Shown here one piece after another: positions 3,899 to 9,352 of a stretch of 9,352 nucleotides of DNA; position 1 is the first letter of the stretch; each line of letters opens with the position of its first letter. The position numbers were made by a program, and so were the translations under genes. The stretch covers positions 1-9,352 of the forward strand of contig USBA01000069.1 of NCBI GenBank assembly GCA_900552735.1. Direction: 5' to 3'. The notes below the pieces were generated by a model. That model was not told the DNA's origin. It did no database searches and saw only the letters and a program-made list of their open reading frames with translations. Source of the stretch: an uncultured Collinsella sp. Lineage in GTDB: Bacteria > Actinomycetota > Coriobacteriia > Coriobacteriales > Coriobacteriaceae.

Positions 3899-6385
3899 TT
3901 AGACCGAGAAATACTCGCTCTCGGAGGATAGATTTGGTCCGAGCCACGGATCACCGTCAAGGAAGAACTCCGGCCAGCGCTGCATGAACAGCGCTTGCTC
4001 GCGCTTCCAGCGGCGCAGCTTTTCCTCGTTGGCCTCTTCCCTGCCGCGCGAGGTGAACTCGTAGTGGTACAGCTCGGCATAGGGCGTAAAGATGGTACGG
4101 TAGCCCGCCTCCCACACGCGCAGGCAAAAATCCGCATCGTTAAAGCCGACGGCGAATTCCTCGTTGTAGCCGCCGACCTGCTCAAATACGTCGCGTCGCA
4201 CCATCTGGCAGGCACCCGTCACGGCGCTAAAGTTGCCCGGGCGCACAGCGCGGGCAAGATAGCCCTCGCGCTTTGCCGAGAAGTCCTGGTTGGCATGGGC
4301 AAGTGCGCCGCGCACGCCGACCAAAATGCCGGCATGTTGTACCAGATGGTCGGCAAAATAAAGCTTGGCACCCACCACGCCGGCTTCGGGACGCTGCAGA
4401 TAGCCCATCATCTCTTCAATAAAGTCGGGGCTTATGACCTCGGTATCGTTGTTCAGCAGCAGCAGGTAGTCGCCCTTGGCATGCTCTACGCCAAAGTTGA
4501 TGATTTGCGAATAATTGAACTCGCCCGGCCAGTACACAACGCGTGCGTTACCTTTGCCTTCAGATGCCGCGAGCACGCGTTCCGGCAGGGTTTCGTAATA
4601 CGCAAACGTCTCCGGGGCCTCGCTGTTGTTCTCCACCAAGACGATCTCGTAGTTGGCATACGTGGCCTTCTGGGCGATCGACATCACACAGGCATCGAGC
4701 GTCTCAACGTGGTCCTTGGTGGGAATCACAATACTCACCAGCGGCACAGGCTCCGGCAGCGCATAACGCATGCGATAGACAAACGGCGTCTCGGTCTCCT
4801 CGACCGTCCCGTGAACGTCCAGCGAGTCAAAGTGGCGCTGCAGCGCCAAACGACCAGCTTCAATGGCATACGGCTTGCTATCTGCAGAGCCATCGGCGGT
4901 GGAACCGGGGTGTACGCGCCAGTGATACAACACGTGGGCAATATGCTCAAACCGTGCGCCCGATGCAAGGCAGCGAAGCGTCAGATCATAATCCTGGGCG
5001 CCCGCGACATCTTCCGGCGACATGCCAATGCGATCGATGAGCGCCTTCTCCACCATCAGAAAATGCGTCACGCAGTTATGGCTATAGAGCAGGTCAACGT
5101 TGAGCTGCGTCTTAAAGACCGGCTGACCCCACTCCCCCGTTTTCTGGAACATGTCCTCGTCACAGAAAAGGACCTGCGGACGCTCCCCCTCTGCCGCTTT
5201 GTTCAACGTGGCGACATAGTGGAACAACGCATCCGGCTCCAGAATGTCGTCATGGTCCAAAAATGCGATGTAGTCGCCCGACGCTTGTTGAATGCCGGCG
5301 TTGGTGTTGAGCACAATGCCGCCGTTGCCGGGTAGTTCGATGCGACGGACGCGCTCGTCATTGGCGGCAGCCGCAAGATAGGCCACCGCATCCCATTCGG
5401 GCGAGGCATCCATAAGGAGCAGTTCCCAGTTGTCATAGCTCTGCGATAGCACAGAGTCCAGCAGCTCGCGCAGGTAGACCCGATCGGTCTTATAGCACGG
5501 CACCACAATGCTCACGAGCGGCCTATAGGCGAATGCCGCCGCGGCGACGCACTGACACGGCAGGTCGCCCGGCCTTGCGCGATGCTGCTCAAACCAACGT
5601 CGATAAGCTGCGTCGTCTGCACGCGCATCCTTCATGCGGTTCCAGCTGTCGTCGACCATGCCGTTGTACAGGCGACCATCCATGGCGCAAAAACCACTCT
5701 GAATCTGCTCCGTGGGATCGCTCACAATCGCGACAAAATCTCGTATATCCTGAGGCATCTCAACGCTCAGATACGTTTTGTTGACGCGGCATCCGTTCTG
5801 CTGCGGCACATCGACCTGCGATTCAAACACATGCACGGTGATATCGATAGCGTTCATATGCGTATCGAAGACCTGGAGCTCAGGTACGCACTGGGGGTCT
5901 CCCACCCACGTAACCTCATAGCGCCACACCGCGCCGGCGTCTGCCGGCAAATAGCGAATGGCATCGATCTCGTAGCGACCGCAGCATTCGCCACGCTGCG
6001 CATCGCGGATAAGCGCGCACAGCGCAGTCTTTGCTTTGTAGTTAATCTTAGATTCCAGCTTGGCCACGCGGCTATCGAGGCGAATGGAGCCCAACCTTTG
6101 GCCACCGGATGCAAATGTGACGTCAATCGTAGAGCCATCCAAAAACGGAAGCACCAAGACAGCGAGCTCGCGCTCGTAATCGGAAACGGAAGGACAAAGC
6201 GCCAGCACACGGCCACGATCGACCGGGAGCACCAGCGACGGCACACAAGAACCGCTCGTTGTCGCATGGGCAAACGCCTGAGAGCTCTCCCGCTCAATAA
6301 GCGCGGCGACATCCTGACCGGCAAAACGAAGCAGCACAAAAAGACGGCCCTGGCTGCGGCAAAGTGCCAAACGCTTGATACTCAT
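3899..6385 (-). CDS. Large glycosyltransferase with two GT2 domains
   Basis: The 828-residue protein has an N-terminal region of about 285 residues with no recognised family, followed by two GT-A fold GT2 domains. Domain 1 starts at VSIVVPCYKT (291-300) and carries FLDHDD (375-380) as its DxD-type metal and nucleotide-sugar motif. Domain 2 starts at VSIVIPTKDH (550-559), has LLLLNNDTEV (641-650) with NND in place of DxD, and NDADFCLRVWEAGY (749-762) as the acceptor-side acidic motif. Such enzymes add two sugars, or alternate linkages, onto a lipid-linked glycan at the cytoplasmic membrane. No membrane segment is seen. ATG 6385 follows the TAG of the upstream gene without a gap, so translation is probably coupled. 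Parts of this gene are duplicated at 1361-1549 and 2874-2958. Donor and acceptor sugars cannot be told from the sequence. Confidence 0.9.
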   Translation of the reverse strand: MSIKRLALCRSQGRLFVLLRFAGQDVAALIERESSQAFAHATTSGSCVPSLVLPVDRGRVLALCPSVSDYERELAVLVLPFLDGSTIDVTFASGGQRLGSIRLDSRVAKLESKINYKAKTALCALIRDAQRGECCGRYEIDAIRYLPADAGAVWRYEVTWVGDPQCVPELQVFDTHMNAIDITVHVFESQVDVPQQNGCRVNKTYLSVEMPQDIRDFVAIVSDPTEQIQSGFCAMDGRLYNGMVDDSWNRMKDARADDAAYRRWFEQHRARPGDLPCQCVAAAAFAYRPLVSIVVPCYKTDRVYLRELLDSVLSQSYDNWELLLMDASPEWDAVAYLAAAANDERVRRIELPGNGGIVLNTNAGIQQASGDYIAFLDHDDILEPDALFHYVATLNKAAEGERPQVLFCDEDMFQKTGEWGQPVFKTQLNVDLLYSHNCVTHFLMVEKALIDRIGMSPEDVAGAQDYDLTLRCLASGARFEHIAHVLYHWRVHPGSTADGSADSKPYAIEAGRLALQRHFDSLDVHGTVEETETPFVYRMRYALPEPVPLVSIVIPTKDHVETLDACVMSIAQKATYANYEIVLVENNSEAPETFAYYETLPERVLAASEGKGNARVVYWPGEFNYSQIINFGVEHAKGDYLLLLNNDTEVISPDFIEEMMGYLQRPEAGVVGAKLYFADHLVQHAGILVGVRGALAHANQDFSAKREGYLARAVRPGNFSAVTGACQMVRRDVFEQVGGYNEEFAVGFNDADFCLRVWEAGYRTIFTPYAELYHYEFTSRGREEANEEKLRRWKREQALFMQRWPEFFLDGDPWLGPNLSSESEYFSV
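4017..4085 (-). repeat. 69-base perfect direct repeat, copy 2 (inside the intact glycosyltransferase gene)
   Basis: Identical to 1479-1547 in the same orientation, covering codons 767 to about 789 of the 828-codon gene. The two copies bracket the Abi_2 gene, the ATPase fragment and the phased motif array. Confidence 0.9.
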
Positions 6386-7453
6386 CTACACTTCTCGCTT
6401 TCCCAGGGCGTTCGCAGCCATGCGCTTGCACGCGCCCAGGCGCCCAAACCTCAAGACGTCGTAATTGAACATGAGCTTTTTGCACAAACGAGCAGCAGGA
6501 GCCTTACCGACAAGCGCCGCACGCACCATGGCGGCAACAGAAGGATCACATTGCGCAAGCGCAGCATCACTGCCCACGGCAGAACCGTCAAGCGCCGTGG
6601 CAACGGCAGCAAACACCTTGCCGCAGCCCGAGCCCAGGAGCCTGAGCGCATCGTACAGCACCAGATCACACAGGAAGTACGCCAGGTCATCGGCATGCTG
6701 GGCATCGAGACCGTCACGGCGCCAATCGGCCAGCACCGCTGAGTAGATCTTCACGTGCTCCAGCAAACGCGTCTCATCGTCAGAGCGCATGGTGTCCATG
6801 AGCGAGCCCTTGCGTGCCACGCGATAGTCGTACAGCTTGTTCGAGATAAGCGCCGTCTTGCGCGAACGGCCATAGACAGCAAAATCAAAGACCTGATCCT
6901 CGCCATACTTAACGGTTTCATCGAACGCAATCCCGTTGCCCAGCAAAAAAGCGCGCTTGCAAGCGGTGCGCCATGCAAAGGGGCGAGACGCTTCCTTAAA
7001 CAGCAGGTCGGAGCTATAGCCCTCAAACGAAACGTCGCGCGGGCTCAGCACATAGTTAAGCCACGGATATCCCGCCTCCAGCGGATACGGGTTCGCGCCA
7101 AAGGTCAAAACGTCGCAATCCTCACGCTCAAAGACATCGACGATCACGCGGCACGCATCGGGCGTAAAGCGGTCGTCAGAATCTAAGAACGAGACGATAG
7201 GAGCCGAGGACGCAGCGATGCCCGCGTTACGGGCGCTCGACAAACCACCGTTGGGCTTATCGATAAGCTTAAAGCGCGTATCCCTCTCGCAATAGGCAGC
7301 GGCGATATCGCGCGACCCATCCGGCGAGCCATCGTTGACCAGCACACCTTCCCAATCGGGCATATCCTGCGCGAGTAGGGAGTCCAGGCACCATGCCAGG
7401 CACTCCTCCACCTTGTAGATGGGAACGACGACGGAAATTTTAGGGGTAGCCAT
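6386..7453 (-). CDS. Family 2 glycosyltransferase
   Basis: A 355-residue single-domain GT2 enzyme. ISVVVPIYK (6-14) opens the GT-A fold, NDGSPDGS (40-47) and NGGLSSARNAG (68-78) are the nucleotide-binding signatures, and FLDSDD (89-94) is the DxD motif. GEDQVFDF (184-191) is the acidic motif typical of this subfamily. The C-terminal third is helical and contains no membrane segment. ATG 7453 is chosen because GGAG lies nine bases upstream; the in-frame GTG at 7459 would be only three bases from it. That ribosome binding site overlaps the stop codon of the preceding gene, and the stop codon here directly abuts the next start, so the three genes are almost certainly one transcript. It transfers a sugar to a growing glycan on the cytoplasmic side; the sugar is unknown. 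It resembles the partial gene at the right edge. Confidence 0.9.
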   Translation of the reverse strand: MATPKISVVVPIYKVEECLAWCLDSLLAQDMPDWEGVLVNDGSPDGSRDIAAAYCERDTRFKLIDKPNGGLSSARNAGIAASSAPIVSFLDSDDRFTPDACRVIVDVFEREDCDVLTFGANPYPLEAGYPWLNYVLSPRDVSFEGYSSDLLFKEASRPFAWRTACKRAFLLGNGIAFDETVKYGEDQVFDFAVYGRSRKTALISNKLYDYRVARKGSLMDTMRSDDETRLLEHVKIYSAVLADWRRDGLDAQHADDLAYFLCDLVLYDALRLLGSGCGKVFAAVATALDGSAVGSDAALAQCDPSVAAMVRAALVGKAPAARLCKKLMFNYDVLRFGRLGACKRMAANALGKREV

Positions 7454-7465
7454 AATCACGCGCTC

Positions 7466-8584
7466 CTACTGTGCCGCCGGCACGTCGTCGGGATGCGGGT
7501 TATCACCGTAGGCGCGCTGATACGTCAGCACGCGCCAAACCAGCGGCAGGCCGCCGATCTTAAAGTAGTGTTTAAACGTATTGAGCTTGCCCGGCTTCTT
7601 AAAATCAAAGCGCGAATCGATATAGGCACGGGGCGATTTGACCATCAAACGCAGGTCGGTCTCGCCGCGCGGATCGAACAGCGACAGGTCAAAGCGACCG
7701 GCATCCCAATCGGCCTTGAGCTCGGGCGATGCCTTGTCCCAAAACTGCTCGCGCAACTCATCAACCAGACGGTCATCATTCCAGCGGTACGTATCGACCT
7801 TCATGCGCATTAAAATGCCCTGAAGCCGAGCCTTAAGCTCGGGGCGTTCATCCAAAAAGCGCTGCATCTCGGCATATTCGTCGCACACGCAAAATACCTT
7901 GTTAGGCGAGTTAACAGAACTCTTCTCGTTGTCTTGGCGATAGCACAAAATGGGGTCCGCAATAAACGCAGCGCGCTCGGCGCATGCCCAGACCTTAAAG
8001 TTAAAGCCCGCATCCTGATACGAGGCACCCGGCGTAGGAAGGAACCGAATCTGATTGTCGTTAAGGAACGTGCGACGATAGATGGCCGACCAAATGGAAG
8101 GCTTGCGGTAGAAAATGCCCGGGCGATCGACGGGGCGATACGCGGCGCCCGTCATATGCTCGTCGATAATTCCAAACAGCTCGCGGCGCTCGCTGGGCGC
8201 AGACCAGTACAGGTAAAAGTCGCCCTTAACGACATCGGTATGCTCGGCGTCGGCCTTGGCAACCAGCTTTTGAAGCGAATCCTCGAACATAAAGTCATCG
8301 GACTCCAAAATGCCTACGTACTCGCCACGCGCCATCTCCAGACCGCGGTTCATCGAGTCTCCGTAGCCGCTGTTGGCCTTATCGATCATCTTGACGCGCG
8401 CATCGCGCTCCATGTACTCGCGGATGATATCCGGCGAGCTATCGGTAGAACCGTCGTTGATGCAGATGATCTCGATGTCGCTGAGCGTCTGCGCAATGGC
8501 AGAATCGAGGCACTCGCGCAGATAGCGCTCAACATTGCAGATGGGAACAAGCAGCGAAACTTTAGGGGTATCAGAGTTCTGCAA
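7466..8584 (-). CDS. Family 2 glycosyltransferase with a TTG start
   Basis: A 372-residue GT2 enzyme. VSLLVPICNVERYL (9-22) opens the fold, INDGSTDSS (42-50) is the nucleotide-binding signature and ESDDF (94-98) is the DxD-type motif. TPGASYQDAGFNFKVW (184-199) is a motif found in many capsule and exopolysaccharide GT2 enzymes. The C-terminal part is charged and helical and without a membrane segment. No ATG or GTG lies near a ribosome binding site, whereas TTG 8584 has a full AGGAGG five bases upstream, so TTG is the start. The stop codon TAG is part of the next gene's ribosome binding site. A 74-base gap separates it from the upstream gene; an inverted repeat there overlaps its own ribosome binding site. 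It adds a sugar to a surface glycan; donor and acceptor are unknown. Confidence 0.9.
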   Translation of the reverse strand: MQNSDTPKVSLLVPICNVERYLRECLDSAIAQTLSDIEIICINDGSTDSSPDIIREYMERDARVKMIDKANSGYGDSMNRGLEMARGEYVGILESDDFMFEDSLQKLVAKADAEHTDVVKGDFYLYWSAPSERRELFGIIDEHMTGAAYRPVDRPGIFYRKPSIWSAIYRRTFLNDNQIRFLPTPGASYQDAGFNFKVWACAERAAFIADPILCYRQDNEKSSVNSPNKVFCVCDEYAEMQRFLDERPELKARLQGILMRMKVDTYRWNDDRLVDELREQFWDKASPELKADWDAGRFDLSLFDPRGETDLRLMVKSPRAYIDSRFDFKKPGKLNTFKHYFKIGGLPLVWRVLTYQRAYGDNPHPDDVPAAQ

Positions 8585-8589
8585 GAGAA

Positions 8590-8615
8590 CCTCCTGTTGA
8601 ATAACGTGTAACAGG
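8590..8615 (-). promoter_or_regulatory. Ribosome binding site with an overlapping inverted repeat
   Basis: AGGAGG (8595-8590) lies five bases before TTG 8584 and decides that unusual start. In the mRNA, CCUGUU (8615-8610) can pair perfectly with AACAGG (8598-8593) across an 11-base loop, and the last three bases of the second arm belong to the AGGAGG. The stem could dampen initiation or mark a protein site. Six pairs is short, so chance is possible. Confidence 0.4.
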
Positions 8616-8658
8616 GTTATTTTAGCAGCGAAGCAACGGCGCGCGGCAGCGCCCAGAA

Positions 8659-9352
8659 TTAGATAAAGCGCTCCAAGCAGGCCTTGAGACCGCGGGTCGA
8701 AAGATAGAACAGCGTGGCGTCTGCCATCGAAACGCCCGAGGTCGCCGCAACGAGCTTATGGGCAATACGGCAAACGGCGCCCTTAGCAGGCATAACCGCC
8801 CACTCCGTTCCCAAAAACGTCGTGAAATCCATATTGACGCGACCGGCCACGCGACGGAAACCATCGGCGTCCAGACGCGCCAAGTCAAACACAATAAGGT
8901 CCAAAAACCAGGTGATCAGCTCTCCGGGGCATAGATCCAAAAGGCCGTAACCCGCCCAATCTTCCAAAACTTCCTCGAGCATCTTCATGTGTGCGTCGAG
9001 CTTTTTGGGGCGGGCCTCGGCACTGTTGAACTCGTGCGTCGCCGATTCGCTCTCCATCACGTAGTGGTAGAACTTGTCCGGCATGACGACGGTCCTGCGG
9101 GCAAGCGCATAAGCCGCAAATTGGAAGACGACGTCCTCGCCCAAAGCCAAACCGGGGGCGAAGCGAATGCCTTCGCGATTGAGCAGCTCGCGCGAAAAAG
9201 CCGCACGGCAGGCATAGGGCTGCGCATTCGAATGGAACAGCAGTTGGGGATCACGGGCGCCGAAGGCACCAGCTTTGGGGCTCATGAGTTGCTGGACGCG
9301 TTTGGGGGCAGCATCGGCTAGTTCACAGACGCCGCCAAAAACGGCGGCCTCG
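8659..9352 (-). CDS. Family 2 glycosyltransferase, C-terminal part (5' end outside the window)
   Basis: The frame is open from the right edge through the TAA at 8661-8659, showing 230 residues. The N-terminal GT-A core with the nucleotide-binding and DxD motifs lies outside the window. What remains carries PYACRAAFSRELL, GIRFAPGLALGEDVVFQF (the acidic GED motif) and DKFYHYVMESES, in the same order and spacing as the GT2 gene ending at 6386 (WRTACKRAFLL, GIAFDETVKYGEDQVFDF, NKLYDYRVARKGS). The two are clearly paralogues of one subfamily. The downstream helical region also aligns (EDWAGYGL against ADWRRDGL). It precedes the TTG-start gene by 74 bases in the same direction and is probably in the same operon. 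Internal ATGs such as 9285 are not starts, because the conserved sequence continues upstream of them. Confidence 0.8.
   Translation of the reverse strand, partial: EAAVFGGVCELADAAPKRVQQLMSPKAGAFGARDPQLLFHSNAQPYACRAAFSRELLNREGIRFAPGLALGEDVVFQFAAYALARRTVVMPDKFYHYVMESESATHEFNSAEARPKKLDAHMKMLEEVLEDWAGYGLLDLCPGELITWFLDLIVFDLARLDADGFRRVAGRVNMDFTTFLGTEWAVMPAKGAVCRIAHKLVAATSGVSMADATLFYLSTRGLKACLERFI

Noticed and set aside
3995..5335. Long plus-strand open frame of 446 codons opposite the large glycosyltransferase
   Set aside because: Shadow frame produced by GC-rich codon use in the real gene; Arg/His/Ala-rich with no motif. The same holds for the 386-codon plus-strand frame at 5582-6742.

Overview
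The window reads as chromosomal DNA from a fairly GC-rich gut Actinomycetota, most likely class Coriobacteriia (Collinsella-like). That placement is an inference from codon use, the glycosyltransferase style and the repeat-bearing GH25 lysozyme; no rRNA or marker gene is present to prove it. All recognisable genes lie on the minus strand, so transcription runs from high to low coordinates.

Right half (9352 to 3899): a tightly packed run of four family-2 glycosyltransferase genes. The first is cut by the right edge. The second starts at TTG, the third follows 12 bases after the second with its ribosome binding site in the previous stop codon, and the fourth (828 aa, two GT2 domains) begins directly after the previous stop codon. 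This is the end of a surface or cell-wall polysaccharide assembly operon; the polymer cannot be deduced.

Middle (3898 to 1200): a scrambled region. It holds an array of ATATC-like motifs at 10-base spacing (3741-3805), fused almost directly to an AAA-type ATPase gene that has lost its nucleotide-binding half (3140-3748). Next come a decayed piece of the large glycosyltransferase (2874-2958), an AT-richer and complete Abi_2-family (HEPN) gene with its own candidate promoter and terminator, a 62-codon copy of the large glycosyltransferase's 3' end (1361-1549), and a 40-base remnant of the ATPase gene (1286-1325). The pieces keep the order glycosyltransferase then ATPase twice. The simplest reading is an old tandem duplication of that pair, whose second unit decayed and was interrupted by the Abi cassette. 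A 69-base perfect direct repeat (1479-1547 and 4017-4085) brackets about 2.5 kb; recombination across it would delete the Abi gene and leave an intact large glycosyltransferase.

Left end (1195 to 1): the 5' part of a secreted GH25 lysozyme with an acidic linker and the start of cell-wall-binding repeats, with its own extended -10 promoter. Its 3' end lies outside the window.

No tRNA, rRNA, CRISPR array or complete insertion sequence was seen.
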